Assembly: GCF_029889845.1 (NCBI RefSeq)
Contig: NZ_JARANV010000026.1
Span: 1 to 54,308, forward strand
Reading direction: 5' to 3'
Source: Halomonas sp. 25-S5
GTDB taxonomy: Bacteria; Pseudomonadota; Gammaproteobacteria; Pseudomonadales; Halomonadaceae
Length of the DNA stretch: 54,308 nt
How positions within the stretch are numbered: position 1 is the stretch's first letter; each line of letters starts with the position of its first letter. Below, piece by piece: positions 37,165 to 48,771 of the stretch. The position numbers and the translations under genes are program-made. The notes below the pieces were generated by a model. The model did not search any database. It had not been told where the DNA came from and worked only from the letters and a program-made list of their open reading frames with translations.

Positions 37165-37199
37165 ACACCAACGCGGGAGTCTGGCCCCCGCGCTGGCGT
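37165..37199 (-). other. Hairpin between dnaK and dnaJ
   Basis: On the minus strand ACGCCAGCGCGGG / CCCGCGTTGGTGT pairs over 13 positions with two G-U pairs and a nine-base loop. It may set dnaJ level by partial termination or protect dnaK mRNA; a strong T run is absent. Confidence 0.55.
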
Positions 37200-37223
37200 C
37201 ATCCGTGGTTCAGATGTCGTGGT

Positions 37224-39155
<1,932 letters not shown>

Positions 39156-39276
39156 AGGAAATCCTCGAAATTACAGTTGAATTCGTCGTCTGCGGCTTTC
39201 ACCGCGGGGTTGCCGTCTATCTGGGGGCCCTCGAGACCTTTTCAAGACCCGAGGACCGCTTTTGTATGGTCCGGCC

Positions 39277-39918
39277 TCAGCCGGCGGCCTGGCTGACCAC
39301 CACCATGGCCGGGCGCACCAGGCGTCCGTTGAGCAAGTAGCCCTTCTGCATCACCTCCATGACGGTGTTGGGCTCCATCTCGGGGTTGGGCACCATGGCC
39401 ATGGCCTCGTGGTATTGCGGGTCGAAGGGCTCGCCGTGGGGCTCCACCACCTCGACGCCGAACTTGGCCAGCGCGTCGTGCTGCATCTTGAGGGTCATGG
39501 AGACGCCCTCGCGATGCGTCTCGCTGGCGCCGTCCTGCATGGCGTCCAGCGCCTTTTCCAGGCTGTCGACCACCGGCAGCAGCTCCTTGACGAACTTCTC
39601 GAGGGCGAACTTGCGTGCCTTCTCTGCCTCCTGCTCGGCCCGGCGACGCACGTTCTGCGCCTCGGCGGCGGCACGCAGCTGCTGCTCCTTGGCGTCGGCG
39701 ACGCTCTGCTCGAGCTCCTCGACCCGGGCCGCCAGCACCTCGGCCTCGGGATTGTCCGCGGCCTGGGCTTCGGTGGCGGCCTGCTCGGCGCCCTCGATGG
39801 CGTCCTCCAGCTCACCCTCCACGGTCTCGGGCTCGGCTTGCGGCTCGGCGTCCTGCTCCTCACGAGCGAGCTCGCGAGCGAGTTCGTCGTCCAGCGGGGT
39901 CTGGGGGTCTTTGGCCAT
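39277..39918 (-). CDS. grpE: Nucleotide exchange factor GrpE
   Basis: Exchanges ADP for ATP on DnaK. 213 residues: an acidic, Glu/Ala-rich N terminus, a long coiled coil ([20 protein letters not shown]), and the conserved core [17 protein letters not shown] and YNPQYHEAM-like [12 protein letters not shown], ending [14 protein letters not shown]. First gene of the heat-shock operon, behind a sigma-32 promoter, with CAGGAGAC before the ATG. Confidence 0.97.
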   Translation of the reverse strand: MAKDPQTPLDDELARELAREEQDAEPQAEPETVEGELEDAIEGAEQAATEAQAADNPEAEVLAARVEELEQSVADAKEQQLRAAAEAQNVRRRAEQEAEKARKFALEKFVKELLPVVDSLEKALDAMQDGASETHREGVSMTLKMQHDALAKFGVEVVEPHGEPFDPQYHEAMAMVPNPEMEPNTVMEVMQKGYLLNGRLVRPAMVVVSQAAG

Positions 39919-39998
39919 GTGGGTCTCCTGAATGGCGATCAGCGGCCAGGAGCCGCTGGCAAGGCATGAATGATGACTTGAGTGCGTGTCTGCGGGGT

Positions 39999-40027
39999 AT
40001 ATGGGGCTGGCCGTGGCGAACTCAAGG
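39999..40027 (-). promoter_or_regulatory. Sigma-32 (heat-shock) promoter of grpE-dnaK-dnaJ
   Basis: On the minus strand CCTTGAG (40021-40027) and CCCCATAT (39999-40006) are separated by 14 bases, a near-perfect fit to CTTGAAA-N13/14-CCCCATnT. Transcription should start near 39990, about 70 bases before grpE. Confidence 0.88.
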
Positions 40028-40056
40028 CGTCATCGGGCGACGACGCCGAACGTGCA

Positions 40057-40092
40057 TTGTGGGCGAACCTTGGCTACTGTATAAACACACAA
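40057..40092 (+). promoter_or_regulatory. recN promoter with overlapping LexA (SOS) box
   Basis: -35 TTGTGG (40057-40062) and -10 TATAAA (40080-40085) have the ideal 17-base spacing. The -10 lies inside CTGTATAAACACACAA (40077-40092), one base short of the CTG-N10-CAG LexA consensus. LexA bound there would block the promoter, as expected for recN. Confidence 0.75.
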
Positions 40093-40125
40093 TACGTGTA
40101 TGGATAACCAGTAGATACAGGCTGG

Positions 40126-40173
40126 GCAGTTACAGACCCAGGCCGTTACAGACCCAGGCAGTTACTGACTTAG
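40126..40173 (+). repeat. Three 16-bp direct repeats in the recN leader
   Basis: GCAGTTACAGACCCAG, GCCGTTACAGACCCAG and GCAGTTACTGACTTAG sit head to tail, ending 28 bases before the recN ATG. The first two differ at one base, the third at four from the first. Confidence 0.85.
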
Positions 40174-40201
40174 TATTCCCAGACAGGCCCCGGGAGGCAC
40201 C

Positions 40202-41875
40202 ATGCTGACAGAGCTTGCCATTCGCGACTTCGCTATCGTCGACCACCTCGAGCTGGAGCTTTCCGGCGGCATGACCGCCATCACCGGCGAGACGGGGGCC
40301 GGCAAGTCCATCCTGCTGGGTGCCCTGGGGCTCTGCCTGGGCGAGCGCGCCGACAGCGCCAGCGTGCGCCCAGGCCGCGAACGCGCCGACCTCAGCGCCC
40401 GTTTCGACCTCCAGGCGCTGCCCGCGGCCCGCGCCTGGCTCGAGGCCCGCGAACTGCCCAGCGACGACTGCCTGCTGCGCCGGGTGGTCACCCGGGCCGG
40501 GCGCTCCAAGGCCTGGATCAACGGCCAGCCGGCCACGGTGGCCGACCTACGCGCCCTGGGCGAGCACCTCATCGAGATCCATGGTCAGCATGCCCACCAG
40601 GCGCTGCTGAAGGAGGAGACCCACCTGCGCCTGCTCGACGACTTCGCCGGCCACCGTGAGCAGGTGGCCGGGATGCGCCAGGCCTTCCGCGACTGGCAGG
40701 CGACCCGCCGCCGCCTCGAGCGCCTGACCGAGGACGGCGACGAGATCCGCGCCCGCCGCCAGCTGCTGCGCTACCAGGTCGAGGAGCTCGACCAGCTGGC
40801 CCTGGCCGAGAATGAGCTCAAGGGGCTCGAGAAGGAGCAGGAGGAGCTGGCCCACGCCGAGGAGCGGCTACGCGAGGCCCAGTTCGCCGCCGAATGCTGC
40901 GACGGCGACGAGGGCGGCGCCCTGTCGCTGCTCAACCAGGCGATCCAGCATCTCTCGGCGCTGCCGGGCAGCGGCCGCGGCAGCCTGGCCGACACCCTCA
41001 GCATGCTCGGCGATGCGCGCATCCAGGTCGAGGAGGCCAGCCGCGAGCTCGGCCACTTCGCCGGCGGCGTCGAGCTGGACCCGGAGCGGCTGGCCTGGGT
41101 CGAGGCGCGACTCGGCGAAGTGCATCGCATCGCCCGCAAGCACCATGTGCTGCCCGAGGAGCTCCTCGCCCTGCACCGGCGGCTGGCCGACGAGCTCGAA
41201 GGCCTGGAAGGCGGCGACGGCGACCTGGAGGCGCTGGCCGCCGAGGCCGATACCCTGAAAAACCACTGGCAGGAGCAGGCCACCGCAATCTCCCGAGCCC
41301 GCCACCAGGCCGCCCGCCGCTTCGGAGAGGCCGTGCAGGAGCAGCTGGCCTTCCTGGCCATGGACAAGGCCACCTTCGAGGTCGAGCTGGAGACCCGCGA
41401 GACCCCGGCCGCCGAGGGGCTCGAGGTCGCCCGCATGCTGATCAGCGCCAACCCCGGTCAGCCGGCCCGGCCGCTGGCCAAGGTCGCCTCCGGCGGCGAG
41501 CTCTCGCGCATCAGCCTGGCGATCCAGGTGGTGGCGGCCCAGCACTCGACCATCGCCAGCCTGGTGTTCGACGAGGTGGACGTAGGCATCTCCGGCGCCA
41601 CCGCCGAGATCGTCGGCCAGCTGCTGCGCCGGCTGGGCGAGAACGGCCAGGTGATGACCGTGACCCACCTGCCCCAGGTGGCCGCCCAGGCGCACCATCA
41701 CCTGCACATCGAGAAGCAGGCCGGCGAGGCCTCCACCCTGACCCGCATGGCGCTGCTCGACGAGGCCGGCCGGGTCGGCGAGCTGGCGCGCATGCTGGGC
41801 GGGGTGAACCTCTCCGACCGCACCCTGGCCCATGCCCGGGAGATGCTCGACGCCAGCCAGCGCGCCCACCATTGA
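40202..41875 (+). CDS. recN: DNA repair protein RecN
   Basis: SMC-like ATPase for double-strand break repair. 557 residues. MLTELAIRDFAIVDHLELEL opens the globular head; Walker A is GETGAGKS at 29-36; two coiled-coil arms occupy the middle (LDQLALAENELKGLEKEQEE); the C-terminal head has signature KVASGGELSRISLAIQ, Walker B LVFDEVDVGISG and THLPQVAAQAHHH. GGGAGG precedes the ATG. Divergent from grpE, with its own SOS-type promoter. Confidence 0.97.
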   Translation: MLTELAIRDFAIVDHLELELSGGMTAITGETGAGKSILLGALGLCLGERADSASVRPGRERADLSARFDLQALPAARAWLEARELPSDDCLLRRVVTRAGRSKAWINGQPATVADLRALGEHLIEIHGQHAHQALLKEETHLRLLDDFAGHREQVAGMRQAFRDWQATRRRLERLTEDGDEIRARRQLLRYQVEELDQLALAENELKGLEKEQEELAHAEERLREAQFAAECCDGDEGGALSLLNQAIQHLSALPGSGRGSLADTLSMLGDARIQVEEASRELGHFAGGVELDPERLAWVEARLGEVHRIARKHHVLPEELLALHRRLADELEGLEGGDGDLEALAAEADTLKNHWQEQATAISRARHQAARRFGEAVQEQLAFLAMDKATFEVELETRETPAAEGLEVARMLISANPGQPARPLAKVASGGELSRISLAIQVVAAQHSTIASLVFDEVDVGISGATAEIVGQLLRRLGENGQVMTVTHLPQVAAQAHHHLHIEKQAGEASTLTRMALLDEAGRVGELARMLGGVNLSDRTLAHAREMLDASQRAHH

Positions 41876-41923
41876 GCCCGCCGAACGCGGCTCGTACTCA
41901 AGATTAGATTGCCCCAACGCAGT

Positions 41924-41951
41924 GCGGCCCCGATCCTGGGATCGGGGCCGC
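41924..41951. terminator. Hairpin between converging recN and fur
   Basis: GCGGCCCCGAT / ATCGGGGCCGC, 11 perfect pairs around CCTGGG. It serves converging transcripts; T runs are weak. Confidence 0.65.
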
Positions 41952-41985
41952 GGTCGTCTGCCCTGGCGGATTCAGCGGGGCGAGA

Positions 41986-42432
41986 TCACTTCTTCTGGAT
42001 GCCTTCCTGGCGAGTCGCGCGGGAGCCGCGGGGCCTCACATAGAGCACCAGGGCATGGTCGACCAGCTCGAAGCCGTGTTCCTCGGCGATCTCCTGCTGA
42101 CGACGCTCGATGGTCTCGTCGAAGAATTCAATGATCTCGCCACTCTCCAGGCACACCATGTGGTCGTGGTGCTCCTCCTGGGAGAGCTCGAAAACCGCAT
42201 GACCGCCATCGAAGTTGTGGCGAATCACCAGGCCGGCGGACTCGAACTGGGTCAGCACGCGATAGACGGTGGCCAGGCCCACGTCCTCGCCTGCTTCCAG
42301 CAGGGTCTTGTAGACATCCTCGGCACTCAGGTGATGCTGTTCGGAGGCAGTCTCGAGGATTTGCAGGATCTTGACGCGCGGCAGGGTCACTTTGAGACCG
42401 GCCTTGCGCAATTCATGGTTCTGGTCGGCCAT
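41986..42432 (-). CDS. fur: Ferric uptake regulator Fur
   Basis: Iron-responsive repressor. 148 residues from ATG 42432 (ADQNHELRKAGLKVTLPRVK). The winged helix contains EDVYKTLLEAGEDVGLATVY; the metal sites include SQEEHHDHMVCLESGEIIEF and the distal His/Glu residues. Only one Cys stands where E. coli Fur has a CxxC pair (CLES), so the structural Cys4 zinc site is not expected; Pseudomonas Fur similarly lacks it. Divergent from bamE with 72 bases between, a widespread arrangement. Confidence 0.96.
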   Translation of the reverse strand: MADQNHELRKAGLKVTLPRVKILQILETASEQHHLSAEDVYKTLLEAGEDVGLATVYRVLTQFESAGLVIRHNFDGGHAVFELSQEEHHDHMVCLESGEIIEFFDETIERRQQEIAEEHGFELVDHALVLYVRPRGSRATRQEGIQKK

Positions 42433-42504
42433 GGTCGCTCTTCGCAGTATCGGGTAGGGTCGGTTATGATCGACCGAATCCACGATAGTGAAGAACAGGC
42501 GCAA

Positions 42505-42933
42505 ATGCAAAAGCTGACCAGAATCGTCACCCTTTCCGTCGCCCTGCTGATGATCAGCGGTTGCAGCTACTTCGGTGTGTACAAGCGCGATCTGCCCCAG
42601 GGCAACCTGGTGACCGAGGCCATGGTCGAGCAGCTGCGGCCGGGCATGAGCCGACAGCAAGTGGTCGACCTGATGGGCAGCCCCCTGCTCGAGGCCCCCT
42701 TCGATGCCAGCCAGTGGGACTATGTCTATCGCCTCGACGAGGCCTACGGCGGCGTGGAGCAGCGCCGCGTCACCCTGACCTTCGCCGGCGGGCGAGTCGC
42801 GGAGGTCGAGCGGGAGGGCAACTTCTCGAAGGCCCCGCCGCTGAGCGATGATCGCGGCATCGGGCCCGACAGCGAGGGCACCTCGGCCGCCCGCGAAGCC
42901 CCCATCGACAACGTCACCCCGGACCGCCCCTGA
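42505..42933 (+). CDS. bamE: Outer-membrane assembly lipoprotein BamE
   Basis: Small lipoprotein of the BAM complex that inserts outer-membrane proteins. 142 residues. The lipoprotein signal has lipobox LMISGC with Cys20 to be acylated; the SmpA/OmlA fold follows with LPQGNLVTEAMVEQLRPGMS and VVDLMGSPLLEAPFDASQWD. The C-terminal 30 residues are an extension rich in Asp, Pro and Ala. Divergent from fur, as in pseudomonads. ATG 42505 is chosen as the only start giving a proper signal peptide. Confidence 0.95.
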   Translation: MQKLTRIVTLSVALLMISGCSYFGVYKRDLPQGNLVTEAMVEQLRPGMSRQQVVDLMGSPLLEAPFDASQWDYVYRLDEAYGGVEQRRVTLTFAGGRVAEVEREGNFSKAPPLSDDRGIGPDSEGTSAAREAPIDNVTPDRP

Positions 42934-42990
42934 CATCAGCGCACTGCGGTCTTCGTTGACGCCCCGTGCCGGCCCTCGCCGGCCGGGGCG

Positions 42991-43305
42991 TCAGTGTTTG
43001 CCGCGGGCAGCCCGCTCGCTGCGCGCCGCCTTGGGATCGATCTGCAGCGGACGATAGACCTCGACCCGATCCCCGGCGCGCAGCCGCACCGCGTCCGGGT
43101 CGCGCAGCCGCTTGCCGAAGATGCCCAGGGTGGCCTGCCGGAAGGTGGCCGGGGGCAGTTCGGGAAACGCCGCCTCCAGCCCCGCCATCGCCACCGCCTG
43201 GTGCGCCGTGGTGCCCTCGGGCACCACGAGCGGGATGATGCGCTGCTGGTCGGGTAGCGCGAAGGCCACCTCGACATCGAGCGTGGCGGGCGCGCTAGCG
43301 GCCAT
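42991..43305 (-). CDS. rnfH: RnfH-family (UPF0125) protein
   Basis: 104-residue ubiquitin-like-fold protein of unknown biochemical role, regularly found after ratA. DVEVAFALPDQQRIIPLVVP leads; GDRVEVYRPLQIDPK is the family's most conserved block, and the basic tail (ARSERAARGKH) is usual. Start ATG 43305 (MAASAPATLDVEVA) overlaps the 3' end of ratA by 11 bases. The E. coli ratA/ratB pair was once described as a toxin-antitoxin system; that reading remains debated. Confidence 0.93.
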   Translation of the reverse strand: MAASAPATLDVEVAFALPDQQRIIPLVVPEGTTAHQAVAMAGLEAAFPELPPATFRQATLGIFGKRLRDPDAVRLRAGDRVEVYRPLQIDPKAARSERAARGKH

Positions 43306-43729
43306 AGAGGTTGTCCGCCCGGCGGGTGAAGGAGTCCACCAGCTGGCCGGCCACCTGCTGGAAGAGCTTACCGAAGGCCATCGCCAGCAGGCGGTTGGCG
43401 AACTCGAACTCCAGCTCAAGGCTGATCTTGCAGGCCCGCTCACCCATGGGCAGGAACAGCCAGCGACCCCGCAGGCGCTTGAAGGGGCCGCTGACCAGCG
43501 ACATCTCGATGCGCTCGGGCTCGATCAGATCATTGCGGGTGGTAAAGCTCTGCTCGATCCCGGCCCGCCCCAGGGTCATCTCGCCGATCAGGTGCGAGTC
43601 ATCGCGCTCCAGCAGGCGTGCGCGTCGGCACCCGGGCAGGAACTCCGGATAGCGCTCGAAGTCGTTGACCAGGTCGAACATGTCCTTGGGGGTGTGCCGC
43701 ACCATGGCGGACCGATTGACCGTTGGCAT
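43295..43729 (-). CDS. ratA: RatA-type ribosome-association protein (START/cyclase fold)
   Basis: 144-residue protein of the polyketide cyclase/START superfamily; E. coli RatA blocks 70S formation, and the family is related to coenzyme Q-binding COQ10. MPTVNRSAMVRHTPKDMFDL, NDFERYPEFLPGCRRARL and the C-terminal FGKLFQQVAGQLVDSFTRRA are characteristic. ATG 43729 has GGAGAG upstream; a GTG at 43750 is less well supported. Divergent from smpB, as in most gammaproteobacteria. Confidence 0.94.
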   Translation of the reverse strand: MPTVNRSAMVRHTPKDMFDLVNDFERYPEFLPGCRRARLLERDDSHLIGEMTLGRAGIEQSFTTRNDLIEPERIEMSLVSGPFKRLRGRWLFLPMGERACKISLELEFEFANRLLAMAFGKLFQQVAGQLVDSFTRRADNLYGR

Positions 43730-43857
43730 TGAGCTCTCCGCTGACTTCACAGTGCCCAGGGCGTATCATGAGCGGTTATTTCAGGCCTTGAATGGTACCA
43801 CGCTTCCCCCCACATCGAAGGGGCAGCGCCACCGGCAGATACAGGACACGAGGTTTC

Positions 43858-44349
43858 ATGGCCAACAAGAAAGGCAAGAGCAAGGGGCCCAGCAGCAACG
43901 TCATCGCCCAGAACAAGAAGGCACGCTTCGAATACCACATCGACGAGGCCTTCGAGGCCGGCCTGGTGCTGGCCGGCTGGGAAGTGAAGAGCCTGCGGGC
44001 CGGCAAGGCGCAGCTCACCGACACCTACATCCTGGTCAAGAACGGCGAGGCCTGGCTGTTGGGCAGCCACATCATGCCGCTCAACACCGCCAGCACCCAC
44101 GAGGTGGCGGATCCCACGCGCACCCGCAAGCTACTGCTGCATCGCAAGGAGATCGCCAAGATCTTCTCGCGCACCCAGGAGAAGGGCCACACCTGCGTGC
44201 CGCTCAAGCTCTACTGGAAGCACAATCGGGTGAAGTGCGAGCTGGCCCTGGTGACCGGCAAGAAGCTGCACGACAAGCGGGCCACCGAGAAGGACCGCGA
44301 CTGGCAGCGGCAGAAGGGCCGCATCATGCGGGAACAAACCAAGGCCTGA
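43858..44349 (+). CDS. smpB: SsrA-binding protein SmpB
   Basis: Binds tmRNA and brings it to stalled ribosomes. 163 residues. Core blocks: [57 protein letters not shown]; the C-terminal tail [20 protein letters not shown] is the helix that occupies the mRNA channel. ATG 43858 ([13 protein letters not shown]) is the family start. The ssrA gene begins 40 bases downstream, so protein and RNA partner are adjacent. Confidence 0.97.
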   Translation: MANKKGKSKGPSSNVIAQNKKARFEYHIDEAFEAGLVLAGWEVKSLRAGKAQLTDTYILVKNGEAWLLGSHIMPLNTASTHEVADPTRTRKLLLHRKEIAKIFSRTQEKGHTCVPLKLYWKHNRVKCELALVTGKKLHDKRATEKDRDWQRQKGRIMREQTKA

Positions 44350-44389
44350 GGTGTCACAGACCTACACATCCTGTTAGGATGCGCATTAC

Positions 44390-44769
44390 GGGGGCGACAC
44401 GGTTTCGACGCCGGTGACAATCCCTGAGGTGCATGCCGAGAGCGTGATGTATCTCGTAAATACAACATCACGATTGAATAGTCGCAAACGACGACAACTA
44501 CGCTCAGGGCGCGCTGGCAGCTTAAACGCCGCTAGCTTCTAGCCCGGCCCCGAAGTGATGTGCCCATTCATCACGGAGGGGATACGAGCGACGACTGATG
44601 GGATCGCGATCGGTGGTGTCCTCTCGCCGGTCGTTAAAACTCAGAGGAATCGCGTTGCTGGATCCTGCTCGTCGGAGCCAGTCGCGTTAAATCAAAAGAC
44701 GAAACTAAGCATGTAGAGCCAATGGGTGAGTGCCGGCGGACGCGGGTTCAATTCCCGCCGCCTCCACCA
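44390..44769 (+). ncRNA. ssrA: Transfer-messenger RNA
   Basis: 380-nt tmRNA. The 5' end GGGGGCGACACGGTTTCGACG pairs with the 3' end CGCCTCC before ACCA to make the acceptor stem, and the T loop is GGGTTCAATTCCC. The tag frame follows AATAGTC: codons 44484-44522 read ANDDNYAQGALAA, then TAA at 44523-44525. The tag keeps the ALAA degron but carries an extra AQG compared with the ten-residue ANDENYALAA of E. coli. The encoded CCA is present. Confidence 0.97.
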
Positions 44770-44784
44770 AACAGTCGACGAATC

Positions 44785-44806
44785 AAGCGCCTACGGGCGC
44801 TTTTTT
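44785..44806 (+). terminator. ssrA terminator
   Basis: AAGCGCC-TACG-GGCGCTT stem followed by a run of T (six in all with the stem end), 16 bases past the tmRNA CCA end. Confidence 0.9.
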
Positions 44807-45079
44807 CGTTTCCGGCCTGCCGTCTCCGCCTCGCTCGCCCGTCGACCTGCGCTCGGCTCGTGAAACGGGCTGCCCCCGACTTTCGTATTAGCCTTGACGC
44901 GAAAACCTCTTGCGACCAGCCTCAGGGGGAGCCATTATCAGCGCCCACTCGCCGGCCCATGCGACCGGCCAGGCGAGAGTGAGACCGGGGTGGCATCGGG
45001 TCCGGACGCGCCAAGGTGCTCCAATTACCGATAAGACCCTACCATTGTTGATATTTTCCCGATCTGGATTCGAACCCCC

Positions 45080-46279
<1,200 letters not shown>

Positions 46280-46286
46280 GCCCGAG

Positions 46287-47459
46287 ATGAGCCAGATCGC
46301 CTATCCGTTCGATGCTTACCCCTTCGACATTGGGGCCTGCCCCTCGCCCGCCTACGTGGTGGACGATGCCCTGCTGCGCCGTAACCTGGAGCTGCTGCGC
46401 CAGGTCCAGGAACAGAGCGGCGCGCGCATCCTGCTGGCGCTGAAGGGCTTCGCCATGTGGGACACCTTCCCGCTGATCCGCGAGTACCTGGTGGGCACCA
46501 CGGCCAGCGGCCAGGACGAGGCGCGCCTGGGGGCGGAGACCTTCGGCGGCGAGGTGCACTGCTACTCGCCGGCCTTCAGCGAGGCCGAGATGCAGGTGGT
46601 GCTGCAGTACGCGGACCACCTCAGCTTCAACTCGCCGGCCCAGTGGCAGCGTTTCCGCGAGCGGGTGGCCCAGGCGCCACGGCGGGTCTCCTGCGGCCTG
46701 CGGGTCAATCCGGAGTATTCCGAGGGCAAGGTGGCGCTCTACGACCCCTGCGCCCCGGGCTCACGGCTCGGCACCCGAGCGGTGGACCTGGAAGGCGTGG
46801 ACCTCGCCGGCCTGGAGGGCCTGCATTTCCACACCCTGTGCGAGCAGAACAGCGACGCCCTGGCGCACACCCTGGCCGCCTTCGAGGAGCGCTTCGGCCG
46901 GCACCTCGCCGGCCGCAAGTGGGTGAACTTCGGCGGCGGCCACCACATCACCCGCGAGGACTACGACATCGAGCGCCTGGTGCGGGTGATCCGCGACTTC
47001 AAGGCGCGCCATCCGCACCTCGAGGTCTACCTGGAGCCCGGCGAGGCGATCGCGCTCAACACCGGCTACCTGGTCTGTACAGTGCTCGACATCGTCGAGA
47101 ACGACGGCACCATCGCCATCCTCGACACCTCGGCCACGGCGCACATGCCCGATGTGCTGGAGATGCCCTACCGGCCCGAGATCATCGGCGCCGGCGAGCC
47201 CGGCGAGAAGGCCCACACCTACCGGCTGGGCGGGCTGACCTGCCTGGCCGGCGACGTGGTGGGCGAGTACAGCTTCGACGCCCCGCTCTCGATCGGCGAC
47301 CGGCTGGTGTTCACCGACATGGCCCACTACACCATGGTGAAGACCACCACCTTCAACGGCATGCGCCTGCCGTCGATCTGCCGGATCGACGAGACCAGCC
47401 GCGAGGTGCGCACGGTAAAGACCTTCGGCTACGAGGATTACCGGCAACGACTCAGTTGA
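46287..47459 (+). CDS. nspC: Carboxynorspermidine/carboxyspermidine decarboxylase
   Basis: PLP enzyme of the alanine-racemase/ornithine-decarboxylase fold that removes CO2 from carboxy(nor)spermidine. 390 residues. The PLP lysine is in LLALKGFAMWDTFPLI; other blocks are HCYSPAFSEAEMQ, LRVNPEYSEG, LHFHTLCEQNSDALAHTLAA, FGGGHHITREDYD and YLEPGEAIALNTGYLV. ATG 46287 starts 7 bases after the upstream stop; an earlier in-frame ATG overlaps that gene and is unlikely. Its substrate comes from the preceding dehydrogenase. Confidence 0.94.
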   Translation: MSQIAYPFDAYPFDIGACPSPAYVVDDALLRRNLELLRQVQEQSGARILLALKGFAMWDTFPLIREYLVGTTASGQDEARLGAETFGGEVHCYSPAFSEAEMQVVLQYADHLSFNSPAQWQRFRERVAQAPRRVSCGLRVNPEYSEGKVALYDPCAPGSRLGTRAVDLEGVDLAGLEGLHFHTLCEQNSDALAHTLAAFEERFGRHLAGRKWVNFGGGHHITREDYDIERLVRVIRDFKARHPHLEVYLEPGEAIALNTGYLVCTVLDIVENDGTIAILDTSATAHMPDVLEMPYRPEIIGAGEPGEKAHTYRLGGLTCLAGDVVGEYSFDAPLSIGDRLVFTDMAHYTMVKTTTFNGMRLPSICRIDETSREVRTVKTFGYEDYRQRLS

Positions 47460-47472
47460 GGGAGAACCAGCA

Positions 47473-48768
47473 ATGTCCCAGGTCTTCAAGTTCGGCGGTG
47501 CCTCGATCCAGGACGCCGCTGCCATCCGTCGACTGGGCGAGCTGCTGGCCCGCTTCCGGGCGCGCCCGCTGGTCGTGGTGGTCTCGGCCATGGGCAAGAC
47601 CACCAATGCCCTGGAGGCGCTGCTGGCCGCGGCGCGGGATGGCGAGGCGGCCGACTATCGCGACCGCCTCGAGTCCCTGCGCCGGGACCACCTGGCCACG
47701 GTCGAGGCCCTGTTCGGCGCGAATGCCGGCCCCGTGGCGGAACGGGTCGAGGCGCTGATCACCGAGCTCGACCGGCGCCATCGCCGTCATGCGGGCCGTG
47801 AGCGCCCCTTCCACTATGACCAGACCGTCGGCTTCGGCGAGCTGCTCTCCACCACCATCGTCAGTGCCTGGCTCGACGCGGCCGGCATGGCGACCGAGTG
47901 GCGGGACGCCCGGGAGCTGGTGATCACCGACGATTGCCACCAGGCAGCCAATGTCGATTGGCAGGCCACCGCCGAACGGGTGCGCGGACTGGTGGCAGAC
48001 GACGGCAGGATCCGGGTCACCCAGGGCTTCATCGGCAGCACCGCCGAGGGCGCCTCGACCACCCTGGGCCGCGAAGGCTCCGACTTCAGCGCGGCGATCC
48101 TCGCCCACTGCCTGGAGGCGGAGGAGGTCACCATCTGGAAGGACGTGCCGGGGCTCTTCAATGCCGACCCGCGGCGCGTCGACAACGCGGTACAGCTCGA
48201 GCAGATCTCCTACGGCGAGGCCATTGAGCTGGCCTGGCACGGCGCCAAGGTGATCCACCCCAAGACCCTGGGGCCGCTGCAGCAGAAATCGATCCCGCTG
48301 ACGGTGCGCTCCTTCGAGGACCTCGAGGCACCGCCCAGCACCATCGGCCGCGACACCCGGTTCGACACCCAGACGCCCTCGCTGATCCTGCGCGAGGCGC
48401 AGACGCTGCTGGAGATCCGCCCGCGGGACTTCGCCTTCATGGACGAAGCCCGCCAGCACGACATCCTCGGCCGACTGGTGGCGGCCGGGCTGCATGCCAG
48501 CCTGGTCGACAGTGGCGCCATGCGCCTCTCGCTGTGCCTGGACGGCCACCCCGAGCGCCTCGAGCCGCTGGTCGCGTCGCTGTGCGACGACTATGCGGTG
48601 GCGCGTCGCGACGACCTGACCCTGCTCACCGTGCGCCATGCCGACGACGCGCTGCTGGCGGCGCTGGGCGCCGGGCGCGACAGCCTCGCCGAACGGCGCA
48701 ACGCCGATACCGCCCAGCGGCTCTTTCCCGGCAGCCAGTGCCAGGGGACCTGGCATATCCCGAGCTGA
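47473..48768 (+). CDS. Aspartate kinase of the polyamine operon
   Basis: Phosphorylates aspartate, the first step toward aspartate semialdehyde. 431 residues. KFGGASIQDAAAIRRLGELL is the family start, with VVVVSAMGKTTNALEALL, the catalytic loop SDFSAAILAHCLEAEEVTIW, KDVPGLFNADPR and AWHGAKVIHPKTLGPLQQ. One ACT-like regulatory region at the C terminus is visible. It begins 13 bases after nspC with GGAGAACC in front. Because aspartate semialdehyde is the aminopropyl donor for the two upstream enzymes, this is probably a dedicated aspartokinase separate from the lysine/threonine enzyme. Confidence 0.9.
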   Translation: MSQVFKFGGASIQDAAAIRRLGELLARFRARPLVVVVSAMGKTTNALEALLAAARDGEAADYRDRLESLRRDHLATVEALFGANAGPVAERVEALITELDRRHRRHAGRERPFHYDQTVGFGELLSTTIVSAWLDAAGMATEWRDARELVITDDCHQAANVDWQATAERVRGLVADDGRIRVTQGFIGSTAEGASTTLGREGSDFSAAILAHCLEAEEVTIWKDVPGLFNADPRRVDNAVQLEQISYGEAIELAWHGAKVIHPKTLGPLQQKSIPLTVRSFEDLEAPPSTIGRDTRFDTQTPSLILREAQTLLEIRPRDFAFMDEARQHDILGRLVAAGLHASLVDSGAMRLSLCLDGHPERLEPLVASLCDDYAVARRDDLTLLTVRHADDALLAALGAGRDSLAERRNADTAQRLFPGSQCQGTWHIPS

Positions 48769-48771
48769 GGC

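Noticed and set aside
44750..45079. ssrA 3' end as a phage or island attachment site
   Set aside because: tmRNA is a common integration target, but there is no integrase gene or repeated copy of the tmRNA 3' end within the window.
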